Source: Cheilinus undulatus
Taxonomy: Eukaryota > Chordata > Actinopteri > Labriformes > Labridae
Assembly: GCF_018320785.1 (NCBI RefSeq)
Contig: NC_054869.1
Location: 29,800,289 to 29,864,288 of the forward strand
Direction of reading: 5' to 3'
DNA length: 64,000 bases
The translations under genes and the position numbers were made by a program. The notes under the pieces were generated by a model. The model saw nothing but the letters and a program-made list of their open reading frames with translations. It was not told the DNA's origin and made no database searches. The first letter of the stretch is position 1. Each line of letters begins with the position of its first letter. This document shows, piece after piece, positions 24,081-57,347 of the stretch.

Positions 24081-24370
24081 CACAGGTTCTCAAACTGGTT
24101 GAGTCATAGGACCCACCATCAACTCCTGAAGGGGAATTACGACCCAAATGTTGGGGAATTCTTTTGTCAATCAGATGTATTTAATAAAAAATAGTAGTGC
24201 TTGGGCCTAAGACAGTACAAAAACAATGAAATTAAACAAAACATGTATGTTTTATAGAGTCTCATAGAAACTATTTGGCACAATTTTTTTCCCAGGCACT
24301 CATCTGCAACCCACTGAAAAGGGCTTCACAACCCACCTTTTGGTCCCAACCCACCAGTTGAGAACCAATT
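24081..24370. mobile_element. hAT-like MITE, CAGTGGTTCTCAA family (copy 2) with perfect 8-bp TSD
   Basis: The ends CACAGGTTCTCAAACTGG and CCAGTTGAGAACCAATT are inverted. The element is bounded by a perfect 8-bp direct repeat, ttctagac, at 24073-24080 and 24371-24378, the size typical of hAT transposition. Internal blocks match copy 1 at 17959 in the same orientation. No ORF. Confidence 0.85.
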
Positions 24371-25547
24371 TTCTAGACAAGCATAAGAACTCCTGCTTTC
24401 ATACCTTAAAACATATCTTGGCTTAGCAGCTGAAGCAGACAGGTTCATTCTGGTAATATCTTCTGTTCTATGTTAGCAGAGGTCACAGAGTCTAGACACC
24501 TAAACCAACATGCATGAAAAAAGCTGTGATCGTTAAAGTATGGGTGGATAAATAACAAAGGCGGAGGCTGTAGATTCTGATTCTCATTGTAAACAGATAC
24601 CTGTGGATTTAGATTTATTTTTACAGTGTACAGAGAACTAGTGGGAAATTGGCTGTGCTAATAATAGATTAAAATAAAATTTAAAAAAATCTGTTTACCA
24701 CTCCTACAATATGAGCTTATTATAAAATTATAAATCCTTTGATTTGTGTCTGTTTATTGGACACAACCAAATATTTTTTTTTTAATGTAAAAAAGATCTC
24801 TTAAATAAGTACCTTTGAACCATCATCTTAAATTGAATGAACCACATGATCAATTGAACTGGTGCTTTTTAAATTCAACACACCACTTAAATCCAGACTC
24901 AGGAGAAAATCAGTGTTAATCCCACCAAAATGTCAAACATTACACATCTAATAGCAAACAAGCAGAACTGAAAACAACACTTTACAAAACAGCACTGATG
25001 TAAACAAAGCAAGTGACAAAGGTCATAGATAAACAGTGACAGCAGCCTGATCTGTGACATTTTGTACCCAAAGAATGAACAACACACTCCTGAAATTTGG
25101 CCTAAAATCAGATGTTAAGTAATAGAGCTGATCTGACAAATATAAACACAACAAGAATGATAAAAATGTGAGTGAGCTTTGCTCAGATTGGAAGACAAAA
25201 AAACTATCACCAGTCTCAACCTGGCCAGCCAAAGTAAGAGCCTGTTTGTTCATTGGTTAGATACACAAACAGCGTAGAGATGTTCAGTGCCTTATAATTA
25301 TGTGTATCCATTCCCTGACCTATTCTTTTCAAGAACAGCTTTCTCTGAGTTTCTTGGAATGTTCTTTTATCTTTGTAGTGTAATGATAGCCAGGAATACT
25401 GATTAACCAGTGACTGGACCTTCCATTAGAGGCTGCATAGACTAGTTGACTTTACTGCTATATGATGACTCTTTTTGCTTGAAGTCGACTAGTCACTCAT
25501 CACAAGATAAGGCATTTACAGTGCCTAATGTGTAGCCCTTTTAATTG

Positions 25548-25760
25548 ATTTATCTAAAGTTTTTGACACTGTAGACCACAATTAACTGATAGATGTGCTT
25601 CATCACACTAGCATGTCATACCAAACCGCATCATGGTTTGCCAACTGTTTATTTGGCTGTGTGTTCAGATGGCTGGATCGTCTTTTCTGGAGGTCTTAAA
25701 GGCTTGCCTCAAGATTCAGTCTTAGGACCTATTTTATTCTGGTATGTTATATACCATATT
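25548..25760 (+). pseudogene. LINE reverse-transcriptase fragment
   Basis: Translation gives LIDLSKVFDTVDH followed by an in-frame stop. After further sequence comes GLKGLPQDSVLGPILF, the degenerate form of the non-LTR block usually seen as G(L)PQGSVLGP.LF. This is an inactive RT piece, probably of an L2/CR1/Rex1-type LINE; the clade is not determined. Confidence 0.75.
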
Positions 25761-25883
25761 AACCTTTTGTTGTTTGCGCTCATACCAAAAAATATTTGTG
25801 AGCTGCCCGTTCTTAGGAGAATATGGATTATGATTTTCAAAATATATAAATTGTTGGTTATTTTAAACTATAACCTTCTCCTA

Positions 25884-25945
25884 GAATCATCAATTCATGA
25901 TTTCATCAATGACTAGTCATTGATGAAATCATGAATTGATGATTC
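25884..25945. repeat. 62-bp perfect palindrome
   Basis: The sequence is its own reverse complement around the ACTAGT centre at 25912-25917, with no mismatch across 31 bp per arm. Another copy of most of one arm follows directly at 25942-25967, so the same about 26-bp unit occurs three times in alternating orientation. Confidence 0.95.
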
Positions 25946-26951
25946 ATGATTTCATCAATGACTAGTCAAAGTCGAGTTGACTTTTATCAAAGAAAGTCGA
26001 CTTTAAACGTTCTCAAGTTGAGCAACCCCTACCTTCCATACACGTCTTTATACTACAATCACTTGAGACACAGTCGCAGCACTCAGGTGATCCCATTTCA
26101 CTAATGTTGAGACTTCTAGCACCGACTGACTGGACCTCTGTTGAATTAGGTCAGTCAATTTAAAGGGGATGAATATTTATGCAGTGACTTATTTTACCTT
26201 CCATAGTTTTATTGAAATGACATTAGTTTGTACAATTCTGTTTTTGCTTTGACATTAAAATCAATCATTTTTGGTCCCAAAAAACCCTATTTTATTAACA
26301 TAACTGATTTATAACATGGATAGAAATTTAAAACATCCAAGGGGTGAATACCTTCTACAGGCACTTCACATTTCTCCATTGGAAGAGCACTGAAGAGTAA
26401 TGCTGACTGACATTTTTTTAACTGAATGGTTTTACACAATATATATCTTAATAATATATGTCTGTTAGAAACAATAAAACAGTCCGTTCAAAGTCATATC
26501 CACATCGGCCATGGCGGTTTTATGAACAGGAACCTGCAAAATATCAACATGGTTTACCAGAAGGAAAGACAAAAATTAACTACCTAATTGCATAAAAATA
26601 AAAATGCTCCTTAGATTAAACAAAACAAATAAAAGGATAATTCTAAATTTAGACTTTACTTTTCAAATAGGTTTTGTCAAGGTAGATAGTAGTTCTTAAT
26701 GTAACAGATCTTTTTACTGAGCAGTAGGCTTGGCATCCATTTTATTACTCATCACCACCATAAATAACATTAATTTAAACTAAATGCCCTTTTCTCAGGG
26801 AAATTTATTACATTTTTTCTCTGGACTGACATCTATGTGGCATTTTCACGTTCGACTCCATATTGAGGATACTTTAGTGGGCTTTTAAACAGTCTTTTTA
26901 TACTGGAAGGGCATCCAAGAGATCATGTACTCATTTTTTCTTCATTTATAG

Positions 26952-27438
26952 CAGGGGTGTCCAAACTTTTTCCATAGAGGGCCACATACAGAAATGTATA
27001 AGGTTGGTGGGGCCACTTTCATATTCCTTGCCATGAGGATTTTAAAGTCAGTCAGACTAATCCAATTTAAGTTAATACATGCTTAGCAATTGAGTATGCC
27101 TAAATGACTAGTTAATGGCTGACAGGACAAATAGACAGTCGTTTTCAGGGTTTTGGGGAGCTAATCAGAATTCAGGGGGCCCCGTTTAGCCCTGGCTACC
27201 ACTGGCTCTACCCCTGAAAAATTATTGGTGCTGCTATTTGCTGTGATAATCCACGTTTGTTTACAGATTTAACAGCACTGCCTTGTGCTGAAAACAAGAA
27301 GTACAATACAGTCAAGCACAAGCTTCATGTTTTAAAGTGGGCCATGTTTCATTTTATCTCTGGAATTTTCTGCTGTCCAATCAAAAAATTGGCTGTGGGC
27401 TGCATTTGGCTCCCTGGGCCATAGTCTGGACACCCCTG
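26952..27438. mobile_element. hAT-like MITE, CAGGGGTGTCCAAAC family
   Basis: Left end CAGGGGTGTCCAAACTTTTT, right end ATAGTCTGGACACCCCTG, inverted. Interior includes the 'gggccac.. ggtggggcc' and 'ggctgcatttggctccctgggcc' blocks usual for this vertebrate-wide MITE class. The flanks atttatag and atttaaaa suggest a decayed 8-bp target duplication. No ORF. Confidence 0.8.
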
Positions 27439-28200
27439 ATTTAAAATATACATCAAAAGGCACCTAATTGAATGATCCAGTTACTGAACATTAGGGGGCA
27501 CAATTTTCTATTTTCTTGATCATGGGTGCACATTGTAGGATATGTTTTCATTTTTTCTTCACTGGTGGAACTTCCTGCAGGGATTGCAGCATATTTCTCC
27601 ACTTGATATGTGTTATATGGGGCACTTCTCTCATAGAAAGGGCAGCATGTGAATAATTTTAACAGGCATTGCATACTGTTCTCTCCACTGGAAGTACAAC
27701 CCATATTTTCTTCTATGGAGCTGGCATCCCAGACAACACGTTATCATGTTTTCCCAACTGTAAGGCAACCCAGAGAGCCCTTGTTGACATGTCTTAGCAG
27801 TTTTAGCACTTAGAGCTGAAACATGTTTCCGAGCAGACTGGGCCTCCCTAGAGGGGACTACATCTTTTATTTCTACCAACTAATAGACAGTCAAGGAGGG
27901 CACTTTTGTTGTGTTTAGGTAGACAGCCTATGTTTTATTTAACTGCTCCACATACGAATATTTCAGGATTGGGTAATTACCTAGAAGCTCCGATTGTTGC
28001 ATCGTGATAAACCATCTCTCCTGCAGCGTTATCACCGAGCACACCTATACGTTCATTAGGGCATGGCAAAGAGTTCAAAGTGGACTTTGACTTTGATCCT
28101 TGCTCCTGTGATAATGCGGAGAAACTTCTCTTTCGTCTTAATCAGTGGAGGGTGGGCACGTGAGAAAGTTTAGCAGCTGTTTAACCGTGGCTCCTCGCTG
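27439..28200. other. Intergenic sequence upstream of gldc
   Basis: No coding exon is supported here. Minus-strand open frames at 27453-27879 lack homology and splice context. The last about 200 bases become GC-richer towards the gldc promoter. Confidence 0.4.
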
Positions 28201-28221
28201 CGTCACGCATCATGTCCTCTC

Positions 28222-28394
28222 TGATTGGCTCGCTCTTGTGCAACTGTGCAGTTGTATAAACTCTGCAGTTTGAAGGAGTTGGCAGAGTCTCCTGCAGGGA
28301 TCACATCAGTCTCAGTGGGGGGAAACTGTGCTGGGCGAGGGGAGGACAAGGCGTCAGTAGTTTTTGCAGACTTGTCTTACAAAGTGATTCAGAG
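28222..28394 (+). promoter_or_regulatory. gldc: gldc core promoter (CCAAT and TATA boxes) and 5' UTR
   Basis: An inverted CCAAT box (gattggct, 28222-28229) lies 26 bases before a TATAAA at 28255-28260. Transcription would start near 28285-28290, giving a 5' UTR of about 105 nt before the ATG at 28395. The start site itself is not shown by sequence. Confidence 0.6.
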
Positions 28395-51285
<22,891 letters not shown>

Positions 51286-52026
51286 ACGCTCCCTGTGCAG
51301 GCCTAAGAGCTCTAAAACCTCACAGACCTAACCCCTAGATACTGAGAGAAAATATTGGAGCTCACAGCTCTACCAGATGAAATCAAGATATGAGGGGATA
51401 AAGTGTGATGCTGATATTTAATCTATGGTTTAGGAGAAGTGGTTGGCATTTCCTCGCTTTTGTACAAAAACAAAAAGATTCTTGTGCTCTCAGTGGGCCA
51501 AAAGAAAAACATACAGCTGTTTGTAGGATTGTTGGATGATTTAATATTCCCCTATTGGTCCCTGTGTTTAATATCAATGCTGTATGAATCAGGTGTTCAC
51601 GTCTGTGAGGTAGACATGGGCACCAGGCTTTATGGGGTTTTCCCTCCTTGAACTCTTCCTGTGGACCAAAAGGTGCAACTTTTGCTTTTTTAGATTGCAA
51701 AATAACTGCACCCTGAGGGACTGAGGCCTCTTTGTAACACATTTCTGACATTCTGTGCATTAAGCAGATTATAGACCATTTGTTAGACTCCCAGCACAAG
51801 AAAAAACCCCAGTGCCTCAGTTTCTGTTGTGTAAAATTGCCTCGACTTTCCCTTTTTAAAAACCTGACTACATATTAGGTACTTTACTGTAGGCTTTTTT
51901 TAAAACTTGTATCTGTTTTATTGTTCAGAAGGTAGATGAGATAGTCTTAATATTAATTTTGATTAATTATTTTCTAATTTTACCCATTTTGTCTTTGGAA
52001 ATATGTCTGTATTAAACATTTTTGTC

Positions 52027-52032
52027 AATAAA
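52027..52032 (+). terminator. gldc: Poly(A) signal of gldc
   Basis: AATAAA about 740 bases after the gldc stop, preceded by ATTAAA at about 52011 and followed by a GT-rich stretch (tgtgtttggggatgtgtgatgtg), the usual arrangement of a vertebrate cleavage site. Confidence 0.6.
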
Positions 52033-52050
52033 TGTGTTTGGGGATGTGTG

Positions 52051-53400
52051 ATGTGTAAGTCACCACTAGATGGCAGTGTTGCATACACATGTCTTATTCT
52101 CTCATAGGTATTTTTCTCTAATGGCTCATGCTAAAATTATTAACCAGTGGTAAATTTATGTCACATTTACTTGATTTATTTCAGTTTTTTCTTATGTGAC
52201 CTTGATTAAGGCTTTTAAATATTTAATTACTGCACTACCTCTACAACTTAAAAAAATATTGGTAATTGAAGCAACTTGGGACGCAGAAAACTTTGACATT
52301 TTCAGCCCTTGGCATTATAGTCTTTACACAATTATGTCCTTAGGATAAACTATGTGAGGAACTGTGCCCGCTGGCAGACCAACAAAAACATTGGTTAGAT
52401 AAGCAAGACTTTTATGTTACTGCCACAACTACTGATCGTTTTCAGTGCCTTTTTTGCTCTGATTCAGTTGTTTTTAAATGGTGTACTAAGGCACCTTGAA
52501 GAAAGTCTAGGTGTGCCTTGGGAATTTGTACGACCATGAAAAAGCAAAAAAGGAGCACCCTCCTAGCATAAAACTGAAAAGTAGATGCACGAAGATAAAA
52601 GTTGAACTAGAAGTAGGAAAGGTCAGCACTCAAAATGTCCTATTACTGTTTATTAAGGCTTCACAGGCCACACCGGACGCGTTTCGACAAGTAGGTCTTC
52701 CTCAGCGTTATAGACAAAGAGCGCAAGGGAACCTTTAGGAAGTAAGATGGGTAAGACACAACCGCTCTGTCTAGCACAGACATCCATGTACATACAAATA
52801 TGAATTAAACCAGTACAAAATAACTCGCAAAAAGGTCAATGTCACAGGGCTCAAGACATGAATCTCCAGAGAAAAAATGTTTTCATTTAAACATCTGAAA
52901 TCCAAAAAACTAATAGTAATTTCTATCTCATACCAAAAGCTTTAAGTTCAATAGGGACGTATTAAAGCTAATACAACAAATTGTTTAAAAGCTCCAGGAA
53001 GGAGCTAGTTATCCAAGAAAAAAGCAATATTATTTAAGTCTTGAATAAGTAAACGCTCCACCTAGTGGCCAGAAGCCTGACATGATGACTTATAAAAAGA
53101 CATCAGGTATCCAGGTATCCATCCTAAACCAGAGAGTCATGTGCCAGTAAGTCTGTTACTAAAACATTAATAATAATAATATAATAAACCTTTACAAAAA
53201 CAGTGTTGCTCAGGAAGTGAGTGTCTCAAACAAATCTGTAACAAGTTACACAGGAATTTAATATACAGAAAGTACTCTTTTAGGCATAATGTGATTTGTT
53301 GATATCATTGCATGTGTGAGGGATCAGTAGCATTGGCGCTAGTGTCCCGGTTAACAGTTACCTCATTCTGGAGATGAGAAGTGTGTCAAGCTATTATTGG
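52051..53400. other. Intergenic, gldc to SLC16 gene (first part)
   Basis: No gene. At about 52615-52740 there is a repeat-like block ('cacaccggacgcgtttcgacaagtaggtcttcctcagcg') resembling interspersed sequences seen in other fish, which I cannot assign to a family. Confidence 0.4.
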
Positions 53401-53409
53401 GTTCAGGTA

Positions 53410-53825
53410 CTGAAATTATTTATTCTTGTAACTTTTAACCAATTAAAACACTTTTTCTACTCCTTTTTTGCCACTTTTAACCCATTTTCTTTCTGTTTTT
53501 AACCCTATTAAACCACTTCAAACCCAATTTTGCAACATTTTTAAAAATCCCTTTTAACCCATTTTTTGTACCTTTTCAACCATTTTAGCTGTTGTTTAAC
53601 AACTTTTGTCCAATTTTGCCGCATTAATTAATCTTTTTACTTTTAACCGTTTTTTGCTACCTTTTTACAAATGTTTGGCAACTTTTTTTTCACAATTTTG
53701 CCTCAATTTTTAAACATCACTTTCAACCCATTTTAAACACTTGGGTTTTTTTTTTGGCCACTTTTTGTCCATTTTTGCCATTGTTTGGCCACTTTTTGCC
53801 CACAGCTTAACAAAGGACTATGGTT
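53410..53825. repeat. Pyrimidine-rich quasi-periodic tract
   Basis: The plus strand is T/C-rich and made of short, imperfect repeats such as 'ttttgccacttttaaccca' and 'tttttgcccatttt' over roughly 400 bases. The unit is not constant in length. It abuts the MITE at 53852. Confidence 0.65.
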
Positions 53826-53851
53826 TTACCGACCTCCATGATCCCCTAGTT

Positions 53852-54821
53852 CAGGGATATCAGACTCAATCACAGCAGGGGCTGAATTATGAATTTGGGT
53901 CTAACCTGATGGCCTAACTGGGTCATAAACTGTTAACCTCATCTTCACCAGTAACCAATTATAAGAGACAAAACGTAACATTGATGATAAATGGTCTTGT
54001 GATAAAAAAGTCAAAAGTTAAAATCACGATTTTTAACATTAAAAGTACTAAATAAAATTTCAAATCATAAGTTTAAAAGGTCAAAAGATGAGATTCAAAT
54101 TTTCAAAATATTGACCTTTTTGATTGAAAAGATCAATATTTGGGATTAAAGTTATATTTAGGAGTTGAAAAGGTCAAGATATGAGAAAAAAAATTAAAAC
54201 AAGTTTAGAGGTTGAAAATATGAGATAATATTCAAAATAAAGAGTTTTAAAGGTCAGAATATAAGAAAATTGTAAATCATTTTTTGTCAAAATATGAGAT
54301 AAAATTAAAAATACTGAGTTATAAAGGTCCAAAGATGAGCTAAAAATTTGAGATTTTAAATCAAAAAGGTTAATATTTGGGATTAAAATTCGATGTTAGG
54401 AGTTGAAAATATCAAAATGTAATATAAAACTCAAATTCATGAGCTTAAAATGTAAAAATATGACTTAAAAATTACAACTGTGAATCTAAAAGTTCAAAAT
54501 ATGATATAAAAGTCAAAACCAAAACTTTGTTATAATTGTGAGATGAAAATGAGAAAATAAAGAATGAAAACACAAACTTCTTTTCCCACATTCCTGGCTT
54601 TTTATCAAATTATTTTAACTCTTTACTCTTTCTAATTCTTATGACTTATAAAGGATATTTTAAATCCTCAAGGTTAAGTTTACCTTGTTATACTGGAGGA
54701 AGTGTGCAGACCTCATACTAGTGGGCCAGTTATAATCAAAATATTATATGATGTGGGGGGGCCTGGTGCGACTGTGCCACGAGCAGGATTTGGCCCCCAG
54801 GTCTTGAGTTTGACACCCCTG
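53852..54821. mobile_element. hAT-like MITE with internal tandem-like AT-rich repeats
   Basis: The left end CAGGGATATCAGACTCAATC and right end TTGAGTTTGACACCCCTG are inverted repeats of the CAGGGGTGTCAAACTCA class. The flanks ccctagtt and ctctggtt match at 6 of 8 positions. The interior (about 53995-54560) repeats a unit like 'aaaaggtcaaaatatgagataaaaatt' many times with drift, a minisatellite-like expansion. Confidence 0.75.
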
Positions 54822-54907
54822 CTCTGGTTGCATGGGCCCCAGAAAGCTGTAACACTGTAGCATTAAAGAGTCTATTTTGTAACGATTTGAATATGGTGTG
54901 CCTTGGC

Positions 54908-54934
54908 CAAAAAAAAAAAAAAAAAAAAAAAAAA
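54908..54934. repeat. A homopolymer inside a MITE-like remnant
   Basis: A run of about 25-27 A lies between 'ggtgtgccttggcc' and 'gtttgaaaacccaagc', the edges of another short hAT-like MITE. Its true length may be unreliable in assembly. Confidence 0.7.
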
Positions 54935-54959
54935 GTTTGAAAACCCAAGCTCTAACTGA

Positions 54960-57347
54960 CACACTAAATGTCACAAAATAGAGAATGAACATTAAGATTT
55001 CCCAGAGTCCACATTTGAATATCGTAAATCGTTTGTCAATTTAGAACTTAAAATGATTGAAGTCTAAAAGTTAGAACAACAGACTCTTAACATTTTAAAC
55101 ACATTTCTAAGCTTAACTTCTTAAATAATTCCCATTTTGTTTCAATAAGTGCTCAGATTCCCACACTGAGTTTGTCTCTCATGGATTAATATTTGGTTGG
55201 AAAGCTTTCCCTAAATTTTAGTTATGCAACTGCACTTGATCTCTCCGAGCAGTTAGGGTGCATACCACAGATTCCTAAGAGAAACTAAAAAGTCATCATA
55301 TTGGCATTTGTTTCCTCTGGTGTTGTGCAGCTCTTCAAAGTTTGAGCAGAGAGTTTGAGATCTGCCTGTAGGAGTGTTAGTGGCAAATAAGAAAAACATT
55401 ACATACAGAAAAGAATCAGGCTTTTTAGATAATCAGTGCAGTATTTTATTTGTTAAAATCTAAATGTTTTAACTGCTACAAACTCTGGTAATGTGATAAA
55501 CATTTCATGTCAGGGCAAACTGTGATTCAGTTAAAACATCGAAAACAGCACAAAAGTAACCTGGAGCTAACAAGTCCTTGAGGTAAAATCTGTGAAAACA
55601 TATTCCTTTATAAAATGGCTTTAGAATCTACATTTATCAGAGGAACAAGCAGTAACAAGAACCACTTCTTCAGTCTTTATTGCACAGTAAAAACTGATTC
55701 GTACGAGGCTGCTACACCCTGATTGTGACCCAAACTACAAGAGGGCAGTCACGGTGTGAGACACAGCATAAAAACAGAAAGACGACACCTACAGTCACCT
55801 GAGTTATTTGGGGGTGAAAACTTGGCTCACTCACTGCGGTCTGACCTACATTAGTGTACAACCCTGGAGATAAACTCCAGTCCCACAGCTTCTAAAAAAA
55901 AAACAAAATAAAATCTTTTTCTTAAAATATACTGATTCAATGTTAAGACAATTGGTTCCTCTTATCCTGCTGAAAACTTAAGAAGGCGGCAAAGGGATAA
56001 ATTACAGGAAAAAAACAGAATAAACCCAGCACAAGTCCTTTACAACTCCTGCAGTTGAAAACAGTTAAAAAGATAATATATGAAATCACACAAAAAGACA
56101 AACAGGCAACTAAACCTCCCCCGTAAGCGGGCAATATAGGACATCAGTTTAGAGGTACAGGAGGAAATGGTGAAATAAATATTTTAAATACTGGTTGAAT
56201 TAGCCATGAAATACACTCCTTACATTTGTAAATTTATAAAGCATCAAAGCTCATTTTAAAGCTAGAAAGCTGGATATAACCTGCAGGATTACATTAGTGT
56301 CAAAATTTGCCGTCTTCAGCAGCATTCATGGTTAGCCGTCTACCTCTTTAGTCTAAAATGCGCCTATAAGCACATTTTGCTCCACTTGGATCGTTTTAAA
56401 ATGATCAAACATGAAAGGCAGAAGTCATGGAAAAAAAATCAAAACTGAATCCAAGAATATTCTCTCTAGCTGCTGACTTCTTTACATATTTTTCCGAAGT
56501 AAGGTCACATGGTAATTCACCAGAACAGGACAGTGTTTCCATCTGTTTTAGTAGTTTTAATGTAGCTTATTCCTATGTTTTGAAGAGAGCTCCGTTAGAG
56601 AAACTTGACTAAAAACTAAATACATACATGAGTCAGTAAAAGGGAACAGTGAGGAAGTCGGATAGTATTAATGGACTAACATTTTAAATTTTAGTAGGAT
56701 TTTTCTGGATGATAAAAACAAAATGTCCTTACTTAACCTGCTGCTCATGTGTGACACATCTCTAGTATAAAGTGACATATTATTGGAGTCTGACTGTCTG
56801 CAGTTGACAGTTTGAGAGGCTCCCCAGGGCAGACGAACACAGTTTGGGTCCTGAGGGCTAAACAGCTTATAAGGCTTGTAGAGTTAGAAAGGTTTGCAGT
56901 GTGTCAACAATAACAGCATCCTAAACAGGATTATACTTGTCATTGGTGCATCTCTCTTTCTGTTTCAATGGCAAATGTGGCCCTGACTGAACAACAGTAT
57001 GTGCTAGTTCTCCTCCGGTAACAGCAACATCTAAATTCATTTGAAATGTTAAAGAATACATTTGAATATGTAGATTGGAATAATTTACGAAAGCAAGAGG
57101 ACAGATAATGCTGATGCTCATAACTGATTGTATCCAACACTGAGTGAGTTAAAAGCGAGTTATAGTTTGTAAATTAATGCTCTGCCACTTAGCTATCAGT
57201 CTGTGGCCATGCTCAAACACTGGGCAATACTGAAAGGGTTGAAGGTTTCTACCTTCAAGTCAAATCAGCCAGCAGCTGGCTCGTGTAAAACACTGACCAG
57301 GCCAACAAAGAGTCCCTCTGGCTCCTCATTAGTCATGTAACTGAATC
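54960..57347 (-). other. Intergenic and putative long 3' UTR of the SLC16 gene
   Basis: No coding exon is supported. On the minus strand an AATAAA hexamer lies at 55676-55681, which would give a 3' UTR of about 1.67 kb for the transporter. No nearer canonical hexamer was seen. The sequence lacks recognisable transposon ends. Confidence 0.35.

Larger units (their letters stand above)
25427..26031. mobile_element. hAT-like element nested in the Tc1-like remnant, perfect 8-bp TSD
   Basis: The ends TAGAGGCTGCATAGACTAG and AGTTGAGCAACCCCTA are imperfect inverted repeats. A perfect direct repeat ccttccat lies at 25419-25426 and 26032-26039. Inner subterminal sequences 'gtcgactagtcac' and 'gactagtcaaagtcgagttgac' are also inverted relatives. 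The interior holds a LINE reverse-transcriptase fragment and a 62-bp palindrome, so the 605-bp element is composite. Confidence 0.8.
25286..26365 (-). mobile_element. Tc1-like transposon remnant, split by a later insertion
   Basis: Outer ends read AGTGCCTTATAATTATG (left) and TACCTTCTACAGGCACT (right). They are diverged inverted repeats of the fish Tc1-like type beginning AGTGCCT with an inner ATTCACCCC block. Sequence up to 25426 and from 26040 is continuous with this family once the insert at 25427-26031 is ignored; the left part matches the copy in gldc intron 2 (about 32040-32150). Only about 475 bp remain and there is no transposase ORF. Confidence 0.65.

Noticed and set aside
27453-27879. 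Minus-strand Cys/Lys-rich open frames upstream of gldc
   Set aside because: No recognisable domain, no splice context and no link to a neighbouring gene.
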